DNA of 64,000 nucleotides from positions 186,001 through 250,000 of the forward strand of contig NZ_LTAO01000012.1 in NCBI RefSeq assembly GCF_001590785.1. The letters run 5' to 3'. The notes beneath the pieces are model-generated. The model did not search any database, was not told the origin of the DNA, and saw nothing but the letters and a program-made list of their open reading frames with translations. Source of the DNA: Alkalihalobacillus trypoxylicola. Lineage in GTDB: Bacteria > Bacillota > Bacilli > Bacillales > Bacillaceae_D. The position numbers and the translations under genes are program-made. This document shows positions 51,945 through 60,743 of the stretch, piece by piece (position 1 is the first letter of the stretch; every line of letters begins with the position of its first letter).

Positions 51945-52679
51945 ATGGCCGTTTCTTATATGGATTTTACTGCAGCTGATGTACAGTTTTTTGATGATGT
52001 GCAGAATAACCGTCTTTTCACAAGAAATAACCAAAACTATATTAATGTCCTAGGGAGAAATCAACTAAATACATTAGGGAATGTATCGCTGTTGGATATT
52101 TATTTGAGTAATGAAAAGGTGGTTGAACCACATATTCATCAAAACGCTACTGAATTGGTGTATTGTATTTCGGGTTCAGCCGTAGTATCACTTATGAATC
52201 CATTTACAAAAGAAATCATCAATCTACCTATTACTCCAGGTCAAGTCGCTAATGTTCCGCAAGGCTGGTGGCATTATGAAATAGCCAATGAAGATGATAC
52301 TCACTTATTGGCTGTTTTCGATGCTCCTTATCCTCAAGTAATATTAGGTTCAGATATTTTAAGGCTTACACCAGCGAATGTTCTCGCGCACACTTATTGT
52401 TTAAATGAAGAAATGGTGAAGGATACTTTGGCACCTATAACATCCAGTGTTTTTATAGGACCTGAAGATGAATGTTCTAATAGGTATGCCCCAATTGATA
52501 ACCAAACAAATCCGATTCATCATCAAGATTATTCACCTTCTATAAATCAAAGTCATTACCAAGCAGCGCCATATCCTGCTACCTATAATCAGTCTAGTTA
52601 TTATGTCAATCAAGCACCGGTAAGACAATCTTATCGAAATTACTCATATCCATACCAAGGAAACCACTCTTCACAATGA
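51945..52679 (+). CDS. Cupin-domain protein with low-complexity tail (possible coat protein)
   Basis: A 244-residue protein. Residues about 45-125 form a cupin barrel: PHIHQNATELVYCISGSAVV (motif 1: HxH...E) and PGQVANVPQGWWHYEIA (motif 2). From about 180 the sequence turns into a Tyr/Asn/Gln/Ser/Pro-rich tail, common in spore coat proteins. A metal-dependent sugar or oxidase activity is possible. The coat link is inferred from composition only. A terminator follows. Confidence 0.7.
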   Translation: MAVSYMDFTAADVQFFDDVQNNRLFTRNNQNYINVLGRNQLNTLGNVSLLDIYLSNEKVVEPHIHQNATELVYCISGSAVVSLMNPFTKEIINLPITPGQVANVPQGWWHYEIANEDDTHLLAVFDAPYPQVILGSDILRLTPANVLAHTYCLNEEMVKDTLAPITSSVFIGPEDECSNRYAPIDNQTNPIHHQDYSPSINQSHYQAAPYPATYNQSSYYVNQAPVRQSYRNYSYPYQGNHSSQ

Positions 52680-52700
52680 AAAATCTAACTTTGAATGAAA

Positions 52701-52735
52701 AGTAGGCAAGAGAGGTATTTTGCCTGCTTTTTTTA
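52701..52735 (+). terminator. Terminator after the cupin gene
   Basis: AGTAGGCAA pairs with TTGCCTGCT and is followed by a six-T run. Confidence 0.75.
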
Positions 52736-52838
52736 TGTGAAATAATCAAAAATCTCTTTAATCGTTAAGGTAAAATATCTTTCTCTGAAGTATGATAAAA
52801 TAAGAGGCGTTTTATCGTTAAAAAAGGAGTGGGTTATT

Positions 52839-53333
52839 GTGCGTAATCGATTAAAGATGATAAAGGTGGATGCTAGTAATATAACGCTATTCAGTCAGAT
52901 TCTTTGTGAAGCGGCAAGCTGGTTACACCAAAAAAAACAACCGTTGTGGGAAATCAATGATTTGAGTCCTGAGCAGTTGCTACAAAATTATTCATATGGA
53001 GAAATGTACGTAGCTTACCTTCAAAACAAGCCAGCTGGTACAGTAATCATACAAGATAAAGATCCATTATTTTGGCCAGGCGCAATAGATGATGCCTTAT
53101 ATATTCATAAGCTCTCGATAAGGAGAAGCTTTGCATCAGATGGGGTTTCAAGTGAGATTTTACAATGGGTAAAGAAGCAAGCAGTTAGTAAAGAAGTCCA
53201 ATGGGTACGACTAGATTGTGCATCTGATCGACGGAAGCTTAGAAATTTTTACGAAAAAAATGGCTTTTCGTTTGTGAAGGAAATAAAAGTTTTACAAAAG
53301 TATGAAACGGCTCTGTATCAATATAAAGCCTAA
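52839..53333 (+). CDS. GNAT-family N-acetyltransferase
   Basis: A 164-residue GNAT protein: SLCEAASWLHQKKQPLWE-like N-terminus, central YIHKLSIRRSFASDGVSSEILQWVKKQA (the CoA loop is degraded compared with R-G-x-G-I-G), and C-terminal RKLRNFYEKNGFSFV. Acceptor unknown. The GTG at 52839 follows AAAAGGAG; ATG 52857 is the alternative. Confidence 0.72.
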   Translation: MRNRLKMIKVDASNITLFSQILCEAASWLHQKKQPLWEINDLSPEQLLQNYSYGEMYVAYLQNKPAGTVIIQDKDPLFWPGAIDDALYIHKLSIRRSFASDGVSSEILQWVKKQAVSKEVQWVRLDCASDRRKLRNFYEKNGFSFVKEIKVLQKYETALYQYKA

Positions 53334-53506
53334 TTCATTAGAGGCTGTTTCTGTTTTTAATTATCTTAATATAGTGAATGTAAGGGGTGAATATTAAGCA
53401 ATTGAATAAGTTTTAGCATTTTTTTGGAGCATACCATAATAGTATTAAAGAAGACCCTTTGAATTCGATTTCTATATATCCTAAATAAATAGTTAGTAGA
53501 AAATAA

Positions 53507-53977
53507 TTATTGAATCATAATCAGAAAATCAATTTTTCCAACTTGAAAGCTGGCAACCTCTTTGAAGTGAAATTTTTGATATAACTTAATGGCTCTTTTA
53601 TTAAATGAAGCAACGGTTAGTCTTAATCGATAATTCGGCTGCTGTGTTTGAATAAATTGACTGACTACATTAAAAAAAGAGTATCCCATTCCTTTTCCTG
53701 TCAATTGAGGATGTAAGCCTAAGCCGATATCGATACAAGGATAGTTATATAAGCCTTGATGATGTTCGGCAGGAACTTGAGCGGATTTTCCATAACAAAA
53801 AAAGCCTATTAAATCATTAGGTTTACAGCAAACCACATAATAAGTTCCATTCATTAATTCAAAATAACTATTTAAGGTATTCGGCATATTATAAAAGTCA
53901 TAAGGCTTATCATATGTCCACTGTAAAATTTGTTTAGCATACATATCACTCATAGGTGCAATAATTAAATCACCCAA
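53507..53977 (-). CDS. GNAT-family N-acetyltransferase
   Basis: A 156-residue GNAT protein: DIGLGLHPQLTGKGMGYSFFNVV (CoA loop Q-x-x-G-K-G-M-G, about 87-109) and LTVASFNKRAIKLYQKFHFKEV near the C-terminus. It resembles ribosomal-protein/aminoglycoside-type acetyltransferases; the acceptor is unknown. The minus-strand ATG follows GGGGGGATGAG. Confidence 0.8.
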   Translation of the reverse strand: MGDLIIAPMSDMYAKQILQWTYDKPYDFYNMPNTLNSYFELMNGTYYVVCCKPNDLIGFFCYGKSAQVPAEHHQGLYNYPCIDIGLGLHPQLTGKGMGYSFFNVVSQFIQTQQPNYRLRLTVASFNKRAIKLYQKFHFKEVASFQVGKIDFLIMIQ

Positions 53978-54145
53978 GGCTCATCCCCCCTCTTATTTTT
54001 CAATCGATCCAGTATATGGAGTAAGAAAAAGGTCTATACTTTTTTTCTGTATCCTTCCTATTTTGAAATCATATAATACATGAAGAAACACTTCCATTTC
54101 TATTAACTTGCGAATCTGTAAGGAAAGAAGTAGGTGGTTAAAAAG

Positions 54146-54682
54146 ATGAATAAACCTCTAAATCTTACTTTTGAAAATTCATATGAGAAAAATTTAACCT
54201 TTGATGATGTATTTCAAAGAATTCTAGCCTTTATGAGCCGCGATCCAAATGGGAAATATCGATTAATGCTTGGGACGGATAGTCATGTTCATTCGTATAA
54301 CAAAGGAACAAAGTTTATTACGGCTATTGTAATCGCACAACAAGGAACAGGGGTGTGGGCTTGTATAAGAAAAAGGACCATTCCAAAAAAGTTTTTAAAT
54401 TTGCATGAAAAAATCTCGATGGAAACCTCTTTAACGGAGGAATTAGTCTCGTTGTTTACGGAGGAAAAGATGAATCAATTAGTCGATATCATCCTACCTT
54501 CTATATACAATGGTGCTAGCTTTGCTATAGAGGGCCACTTAGATATTGGTAATGGTGAGCGTAATAAAACGAGATTACTTGTAACAGAAATGATAGCAAG
54601 ACTAAAATCAATAGGTATTGAGCCTAAAATTAAACCTGATGCCATTGTGGCTAGCACATATGCTAATCGTTATACAAAATGA
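54146..54682 (+). CDS. ykuK: YkuK-family RNase H-like protein
   Basis: A 178-residue DUF458 protein: YRLMLGTDSHVHSYNKGTKFITAIVI (first strand with its Asp, about 39-64), ISMETSLTEELVSLF, EGHLDIGNG, and KPDAIVASTYANRYT. Its RNase H-like fold is recognised by family, with no experimental function known to me. The ATG at 54146 has AGGTGG nine bases upstream. Confidence 0.85.
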   Translation: MNKPLNLTFENSYEKNLTFDDVFQRILAFMSRDPNGKYRLMLGTDSHVHSYNKGTKFITAIVIAQQGTGVWACIRKRTIPKKFLNLHEKISMETSLTEELVSLFTEEKMNQLVDIILPSIYNGASFAIEGHLDIGNGERNKTRLLVTEMIARLKSIGIEPKIKPDAIVASTYANRYTK

Positions 54683-54763
54683 ACGATGCTTTATCCGGCT
54701 TTGGAGTAAATTCACATTACCATTAGAAAGGCCTTTTTCGCATCAGGATAAAGGGGGATTAGC

Positions 54764-54955
54764 ATGGGTCTTTATGTGAGTATGTTTCCTTTAATTTCTA
54801 TTTTACTTTTGTTGTTAGGTTTTTCTCTAAAGGAAAAGAAAGTGCTTCAGAGAATGTGCTTCCATCTGGGAATTGTCGGGTTATGTGTGTTTGCTTTTTT
54901 TTATTTCTTACTTCCTAAAATCACAATTTTTACCTTAATTTTCGAAAAGTTATAA
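54764..54955 (+). CDS. Small two-span membrane protein
   Basis: A 63-residue protein with two hydrophobic helices (about 5-20 and 33-58). AAAGGGGGATTAGC precedes the ATG. No family recognised. Confidence 0.5.
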   Translation: MGLYVSMFPLISILLLLLGFSLKEKKVLQRMCFHLGIVGLCVFAFFYFLLPKITIFTLIFEKL

Positions 54956-55028
54956 TATGAGTAGTTACGAAAAAAAATGAATATTTAAATAGCCATTCAA
55001 TTAGCTTATAATTTATGTATATGAACCA

Positions 55029-55797
55029 ATTTCATCATACATATCCTTTAATGAAAATCGAGCGGTTAGGTTTTGATTTTCACATTAGGTAGATGCTTTC
55101 CCAAGGGCTTGTCTTCAGCTAACTCTGACTATGCAGAGCTTCGTCAGAGTGGATCTTCAAACGGCGCTTATCCTTCGGGAGTCGTTTCAATCAGCAAGTG
55201 AATTCGCAAACATTCAAGACATTTTTATAATGAATGGTCGGTTTCGTTCACTTAACCCCATTTCATCATTCATATTTTATAATGAAAATCGAACGATTAG
55301 GGTTTTGATTTCCACTTTAGGTAGATGCTTTCCCAAGGGCTTGTCTTCAGCTAACTCTGACTACGCAGAGCTTCGTCAGAGTGGATCTTCACACGGCGCT
55401 TTTCCTTTGGGAGTCACTACCTACCGTTTCAATCAACGAGTAAATTCGCAAACATTTCACTACATCTTTATAATGAAAATAGAGCGATTAGATTTTTGAT
55501 TTTCACTTTAGGTAGATGCTTTCCCAAGGGCTTGTCTTCAGCTAACTCCGACTACGCAGAGCTTCGTCAGAGTGGATCTTCAGACTGCGCTCATCCTTTT
55601 CACTTTAGGTAGATGCTTTCCCAAGGGCTTGTCTTCAGCTAACTCCGACTACGCAGAGCTTCGTCAGAGTGGATCTTCAGACTGCGCTCATCCTTTGGGA
55701 GTCACTACCTACCGTTACAATCTACGAGTGATTTCGGAAACATTCAAGACATTTTTATAATGAATGGTCGGTTTCGTTCACTTACAAAGCAAATCTG
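55029..55797 (+). repeat. Family A dispersed repeat, multi-module array (copy A5)
   Basis: Four core modules, at about 55082-55185, 55312-55425, 55500-55600 (truncated) and 55604-55713, are joined by end sequences (ATTTCATCAT; ATGAATGGTCGGTTTCGTTCACTTA at about 55229 and 55760). The third module breaks off in CTCATCC and the fourth restarts at TTTTCACTTTAGG, a tandem duplication. Frames across it are not genes. Confidence 0.85.
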
Positions 55798-55843
55798 AAA
55801 TGGACTCATATTGATAAATATTATGTGGGAGGATAGAGTAACT

Positions 55844-56575
55844 TTGAGACAAAATAAATATGATGACGAGCATTTTTTTAATCAGTATAAAAGGTTACCT
55901 CGGTCCCTTTACGGGCTTGATGGGGCTGGAGAGTGGCATGTGTTAAAACGCTTAATGCCTGATTTTAATAGTAAGAATGTTCTAGATTTAGGTTGCGGGT
56001 TTGGCTGGCATTGCCGTTATGCTAGAAAGCAAGGTGCAAAAAAGGTGATAGGAGTAGATTTGTCTACAAAAATGATTAACGAAGCTAGAAAGCTAACGGA
56101 TGATGACCATATTACTTACTTTCAGTCAGCAATAGAAGATTATGAAGCTGAGGATGGATATTTTGATGTGATTATGAGTTCTTTAGCTCTTCACTATGTA
56201 AGCGATTATTCACAAGCTGTTCGTAAAATTTGGCGTTTATTAACCAAAAATGGTGTTTTTTTATTCTCTGTAGAGCATCCGATTTTCACGTCTGTAGCTT
56301 TACAGGATTGGATATATAATCATAAAGGTGATAAGCTTCATTGGCCAATTGACCATTATCAGGAGGAAGGAATAAGAGAAACCCAATTTTTAGAACAGAA
56401 TGTCGTTAAATACCACCGTACGCTTTCTACATACATGAATACTTTACTATCAGTTGGATTTAAATTAGAAGTAATAGAAGAACCTCAGCCTTCATTAGAG
56501 ATGTTGGAATTTTCTGAGGAGATGAAGCATGAAATGCGTAGGCCTATGTTTTTACTTGTGAGAGTGATTAAATAA
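55844..56575 (+). CDS. Class I SAM-dependent methyltransferase
   Basis: A 243-residue methyltransferase with motif I VLDLGCGFGWHCRYA (about 47-61), the acidic VIGVDLS strand, and FDVIMSSLALHYVSD (motif IV). It resembles Methyltransf_11/25 enzymes acting on small molecules. I take the TTG at 55844, after GGGAGGA; the frame extends upstream to the repeat without a site. Confidence 0.82.
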   Translation: MRQNKYDDEHFFNQYKRLPRSLYGLDGAGEWHVLKRLMPDFNSKNVLDLGCGFGWHCRYARKQGAKKVIGVDLSTKMINEARKLTDDDHITYFQSAIEDYEAEDGYFDVIMSSLALHYVSDYSQAVRKIWRLLTKNGVFLFSVEHPIFTSVALQDWIYNHKGDKLHWPIDHYQEEGIRETQFLEQNVVKYHRTLSTYMNTLLSVGFKLEVIEEPQPSLEMLEFSEEMKHEMRRPMFLLVRVIK

Positions 56576-56621
56576 CATTTTAATAGAATAATAGTTAGGT
56601 GTAGGAGGAGAAATTCTTTAA

Positions 56622-57041
56622 ATGATAGCTTTTTTAGTTGTGACTCTTTTTTTCTTTATAATTAGTATTATGGGGTGGGCGGTTCAGTTTTTCCCTATGG
56701 AAGTATTTTTTATTTTAGTTTCGTCTTTTGGCTTTGTATGGATTATTTTTGGACTTTGTTATTATTTATACAAGAAATCAAATACGACTGTTGAACATGA
56801 CCAATCAACGGGTACAGAGGAGGTTGCTGCTACAAGTGTAAAGTCGAAGGTTTCTGAGCAGCAGCGTTTAGTTTACGTGATAGGATTGATTCTTTTCGGC
56901 GGCTGGTTTTTGGCCTCATTTACTGTAGATAGCCCTAAAGTAGATGCTCAAGAATTGCTAGAGTGGCGACTATCCGTGCTAGTCTTTTTTATAATCTACA
57001 GCAGTCTTAATTGGTTATTAGGATTTCGTTCAAGAAGATAA
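56622..57041 (+). CDS. Hypothetical membrane protein
   Basis: A 139-residue protein with four hydrophobic helices (about 2-22, 27-48, 82-101, 118-134) and a cytoplasmic-looking polar loop (about 52-80). TAGGAGGAG precedes the ATG. No family recognised. Confidence 0.55.
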   Translation: MIAFLVVTLFFFIISIMGWAVQFFPMEVFFILVSSFGFVWIIFGLCYYLYKKSNTTVEHDQSTGTEEVAATSVKSKVSEQQRLVYVIGLILFGGWFLASFTVDSPKVDAQELLEWRLSVLVFFIIYSSLNWLLGFRSRR

Positions 57042-57107
57042 AAAAGTGCATATTTCTAACTCCTTTTATTATATTAACATAACAAAATTTGGAGTTTAGT
57101 GATGCTG

Positions 57108-57178
57108 TCACAAAAGTAGATGGATCGATTAAAAGGACGAACATTCCTAAAAAATAGGAACGTTCGTCCTTTGGTTTT
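57108..57178 (+). repeat. Hairpin repeat C2, terminator-like
   Basis: AAAGGACGAACATTCCTA and TAGGAACGTTCGTCCTTT (one mismatch) form a strong stem. The preceding ACAAAAGTAG and the stem are shared with C1 at 51009-51075. Confidence 0.75.
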
Positions 57179-57250
57179 TCCTATACTAGTGTATATCAAT
57201 CGGCTAATCAAATCTTGTTTTTAAAAGTGTTAAAATCACTATTACTTGTT

Positions 57251-57577
57251 TTAATGGTCTTGGTTTTTAGGCTCTGAGGGCTGCTCTTTTTTCACTAGTA
57301 AAGAAATCACACAAAAATTAATTAAAGTAATTAAAGGGATAAAATAAATGAGTGTGTAGATGCCTAAATTGGCAAAAAAGAGATTGCTTTGGTTTATAAA
57401 AATATTAGGATCGCCATTATACACAATAGGAGTTGCCGTTACTAGTATGACGAGACTAATAATAAATGAAAATGATAAGGCAACATATTTATTTCTACGC
57501 TTTTTCATTACGATTATCGTACTGAGTAGTGATAGGAAAAGAGTAGCTAAAATAATAATTATAAATAAACTATTCAA
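57251..57577 (-). CDS. Hypothetical three-span membrane protein
   Basis: A 108-residue protein with three transmembrane helices (about 2-24, 31-52, 72-96) and a polar tail. The TTG at 57577 lies about seven bases after AGGAGGG; an ATG 15 codons upstream has no site. No family recognised. Confidence 0.5.
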   Translation of the reverse strand: MNSLFIIIILATLFLSLLSTIIVMKKRRNKYVALSFSFIISLVILVTATPIVYNGDPNIFINQSNLFFANLGIYTLIYFIPLITLINFCVISLLVKKEQPSEPKNQDH

Positions 57578-57712
57578 AAAAAACCCTCCTGTTTGGCTCG
57601 TTGATATTGTAAATCTTAACAAATTTTAATCGAGATTCCACCTTTAAATCAAAGAATTTTGTGACGTTTTCATGTGAAGAGGAATGCATAGAATTTCTAG
57701 CTATTCGAATCA

Positions 57713-57902
57713 ATTTCATCATTCAAATTTTATATTGAAAACGGAACGATTAGGTTTTTGGTTGATTTTCACTTTAGCTGAAGACTGCGCTGATCCTTTG
57801 GGAGTCACTACCTACCGTTACAATCAACAAATGAATTTGGAAATATTCAAAACTTCTTTAAATAAATGGTCGGTTTATTCATTATTTCCTATAATTTCAA
57901 AA
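57713..57902 (+). repeat. Family A dispersed repeat with deleted core (copy A6)
   Basis: It starts ATTTCATCATTCA and ends near AATGGTCGGTTTATTCA, with only the outer part of the core left: CACTTTAGCTGAAGACTGCGC joined to TTTGGGAGTCACTACC. Confidence 0.75.
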
Positions 57903-57964
57903 AAATAGTTGCATTTTTAAAAACTTGTGAGTATTATATATTGTAATTCAAAAGAAATTGTTTG

Positions 57965-58216
57965 GAAAGGCTTTGAAAAGGACATGAATGATTGCTTGAG
58001 CTTTTAGAGAGGGAAGGGTGCTGTGAACTTCCTAGCTTTCAATCAGTTATTTACCACCTTGGAGCTGCATGGGGGATTATTGAAACCATTGCCGTAGCTT
58101 GCTTACGTTACAAGCACCTAAGCCATTACTGCATAGATTCATGCGTGATGATGGAAAGTAGGGTGGAACCACGAATTAACACTCGTCCCTTGGTTGGGAT
58201 GGGTGTTTTTTGTTAT
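57965..58216 (+). promoter_or_regulatory. T-box leader 1 (threonine)
   Basis: The RNA has AGAGAGGGAAGGGTGCTG in stem I, an ACC triplet (TTTACCACC, near 58052) placed like a specifier codon for Thr, and the T-box AGGGTGGAACCACG (58161-58174). A terminator hairpin (ACACTCGTCCC with GGGATGGGTGT) and T-run follow. Uncharged tRNA-Thr would favour antitermination. Confidence 0.85.
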
Positions 58217-58235
58217 ATAACGAAATAAAATAAAT

Positions 58236-58475
58236 AACGATGACGAGGACATGATCGGTAAAACCGTGCTTACAGAGAGGGAAGGGTGCTGGAAACTTCC
58301 TAGCAAAAGGGTTACCTTTTACCACCTTCTGAGTTGTATTGGGGAAGTTAAAAACCAATACCGTTTTAATTGACGTTATCAATTCCTAAGCTATTCATGC
58401 AGATTTGTATGGTGGGAAGTAGGGTGGAACCGCGAATAACATTCGTCCCTTGTGGGGATGAGTGTTTTTTTATTT
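58236..58475 (+). promoter_or_regulatory. T-box leader 2 (threonine)
   Basis: A second complete leader in tandem: GAGAGGGAAGGGTGCTGG, specifier-like TTTACCACC near 58320, T-box AGGGTGGAACCGCG (58422-58435), then a terminator hairpin ending GAGTGTTTTTTT. The synthetase start codon lies about 20 bases after it. Confidence 0.88.
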
Positions 58476-58493
58476 TTATAAGGAGTGATAAAA

Positions 58494-60431
58494 ATGCGTG
58501 AAAAGAAAATAGTGGTTGTGTTAGCAGATGGAAGGAAAAAAGAGGTAGAGCAGGGATGCTCTATTTTAGAGGTGGCAAAATCAATTAGTTCCCAGTTAGG
58601 AAAAGAAGCAATTGCTGGTGAGGTAAATGGGAAGCTGGTGGAGCTTTCTTATCTATTAGAAGAGCAGGTTTCTTTAAAGGTTATTACTCTTTCCTCAGAA
58701 GAAGGGCTAGCTATTTTACGTCATCATTGTACTCATTTGCTCGCTCAAGCCTTACAGAACTTGTATGATTCGGTTCAATTAGGAGCTGGATCTGTTAATG
58801 GTTATAGCTTCTATTATGATGTTCAACTTAACCGTTCTCTAACAGAATCTGATTTAAAACAAATTGAAAAAGAAATGAAAAGACTTATTGATGAAAATGC
58901 ATTAATTGAGCAAGTAGAGGTTCCGTTTGAAGAAGCGAAACAATGGTTAAAAAAAGAGGGAGAGATATTTAAAGAAGAGCTATTAAATGATCGCTTAGGG
59001 GAGAAATGGGTCCGTTTTTATAAGCAAGGTGAGTTTATCGACCTTTGTCACGAGTCTTATCCTCTACTTCCTTCTCTTTCTTTTATTAAAGCTTTTCAAT
59101 TAACTCATGTTTCAGGGGCATATTGGCAGGGGAATTCAAACGGAGAAGTTATGCAAAGAGTGGCTGGTGTTGCTTTTGCTCATAACAACGATTTAATGAA
59201 TCATGTTAAGGATTTAAAAGAAGCGAGCTTACGCGACCATCGTAAATTAGGAAAACAATTAGAGCTTTTTATGTTTTCAGAAGAATGCCCTGGAATGCCT
59301 TTATATTTACCAAAAGGCCAAATTCTCCGTAATGAACTCGAACAGTTTTCTCGTGAAATTCAGTTAGAGGCTGGCTATAAAGAAGTCAGAACTCCTTCTA
59401 TGATGAATCAGCGCCTTTGGAAGCAGTCAGGGCATTGGGAGCATTACCAAGAAAATATGTATTTTTCGGAAGTGGACCAAGAAATGTTTGCCCTAAAGCC
59501 AATGAATTGTCCTGGGCATATGTTGATTTTTAAAAATCAGCTCATTTCTTATCGGGATTTACCTATTCGCTATGCGGAATTTGGTCAGGTACATCGTCAT
59601 GAATTTAGTGGTGCATTAAATGGACTACTTCGAGTGAGGACGTTCTGTCAAGATGATGCTCATATTTTTGTTAGTGAGGATCAAATTGAAAGTGAAATAA
59701 AAGGAGTATTTGCTTTAATTGAAGTGATGTATCGTACTTTTGGCTTTGAATATTTCATCGAATTATCGACTCGTCCTCAAGATTTTATGGGTTCTGAACA
59801 ATTATGGAGATCTTCAGAGAGGGGCTTAAAAAAGGTTTTAGATGATTTAGAGCTTCCATATCAGGTGAATGAAGGAGACGGAGCCTTTTATGGTCCTAAA
59901 ATTGACTTTCATATAAAAGATGCACTAAATCGTAATCATCAATGTGCAACGATTCAGTTGGATTTCCAAATGCCTGAAAAGTTTGATTTATCTTATATTA
60001 ATGAAGAGAATGAACGAGTTCGTCCCGTTGTGATCCATCGCGCTATTTATGGCTCCATTGATCGTTTTTTAGCGATTCTAATAGAGCATTATGCAGGTGC
60101 TTTTCCTGTGTGGTTATCACCTGTTCAAATCGAAATTATTCCGATTTCTAGTGCGCATTTTGAATATGGACTTTGGCTCAAACAGGAATTGAAGAAAGTA
60201 GGAATAAGAGTGGAGTTCAATCAAAGTGATGAAAAGCTAGGGTATAAAATTAGAACTGCTCAACTGTTGAAGGTTCCATATGTTGTCATTGTTGGTGATG
60301 AAGAAATAAAAAATAAAAGTGTCAATGTTCGTAAATATGGTGAAAAGCAATCAAAAATGGTAGATTTTGAAGTATTCTCTCAAGAAATTTTACGTTTTAT
60401 TCAGGAAAGAAGCTTGAATGTGAATGTTTAA
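58494..60431 (+). CDS. thrS: Threonyl-tRNA synthetase, ThrZ-like variant
   Basis: A 645-residue class II synthetase. The order is TGS domain (about 1-65), editing/SAD domain (about 70-235), catalytic core (about 270-540; CPGHMLIF, motif 2 RYAEFGQVHRHEFSGALNGLLRVR, motif 3 IHRAIYGSIDRFLAIL), and anticodon-binding domain (about 545-645). In the editing site the HxxxH pair (HHCTH) and Cys (DLCHESY) are present, but the usual DLCRGPH histidine is Tyr. Catalytic-core ALHG is ALNG. Two T-boxes precede it, like inducible B. subtilis thrZ, so this may be a second ThrRS. Confidence 0.9.
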   Translation: MREKKIVVVLADGRKKEVEQGCSILEVAKSISSQLGKEAIAGEVNGKLVELSYLLEEQVSLKVITLSSEEGLAILRHHCTHLLAQALQNLYDSVQLGAGSVNGYSFYYDVQLNRSLTESDLKQIEKEMKRLIDENALIEQVEVPFEEAKQWLKKEGEIFKEELLNDRLGEKWVRFYKQGEFIDLCHESYPLLPSLSFIKAFQLTHVSGAYWQGNSNGEVMQRVAGVAFAHNNDLMNHVKDLKEASLRDHRKLGKQLELFMFSEECPGMPLYLPKGQILRNELEQFSREIQLEAGYKEVRTPSMMNQRLWKQSGHWEHYQENMYFSEVDQEMFALKPMNCPGHMLIFKNQLISYRDLPIRYAEFGQVHRHEFSGALNGLLRVRTFCQDDAHIFVSEDQIESEIKGVFALIEVMYRTFGFEYFIELSTRPQDFMGSEQLWRSSERGLKKVLDDLELPYQVNEGDGAFYGPKIDFHIKDALNRNHQCATIQLDFQMPEKFDLSYINEENERVRPVVIHRAIYGSIDRFLAILIEHYAGAFPVWLSPVQIEIIPISSAHFEYGLWLKQELKKVGIRVEFNQSDEKLGYKIRTAQLLKVPYVVIVGDEEIKNKSVNVRKYGEKQSKMVDFEVFSQEILRFIQERSLNVNV

Positions 60432-60468
60432 TGGCTCCATCTATTCTTTATTACTTAAAATGAAAAAA

Positions 60469-60737
60469 AGCTGGGACATAACCTGTTCTTAAATCTTCTC
60501 ATATAGCGAAACTTGAAATGCTGTGTACTGGATGAAAAACAACCCTCCTTCTTCTCACAAGAAGGAGGGCTCTGATGAACAGGTAGATTCTTTATGAAAG
60601 ACGAAATCGAGCGGTTGATCAAGTGGTCATGCACTTTTTAAAAAAGTTAGCTTGGCGTCACTGGCCGCGGAGTGTTTTGTGGGAGAGCGAACAGTCGGGT
60701 GCCTAGCCTGTGTGGAGCTCTTGCTCCGCCCTTTTAA
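60469..60737 (+). repeat. Family B dispersed repeat (copy B5)
   Basis: It begins GCTGGGACATAACCTGTTC and shares ACTTGAAAT, the CCCTCCTTCTT/AAGAAGGAGGG hairpin, the AAAAAGTTAGCTTGGCG block and GCCTAGCCTGTGTGGA with the other copies. It fills the gap between the synthetase and yolD genes. Confidence 0.8.
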
Positions 60738-60743
60738 TCTTAC

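Noticed and set aside
55029-55797. The repeated modules as a CRISPR array
   Set aside because: Units are long (over 100 bp), imperfect and spaced irregularly, with no short direct repeats or unique spacers and no cas genes nearby.
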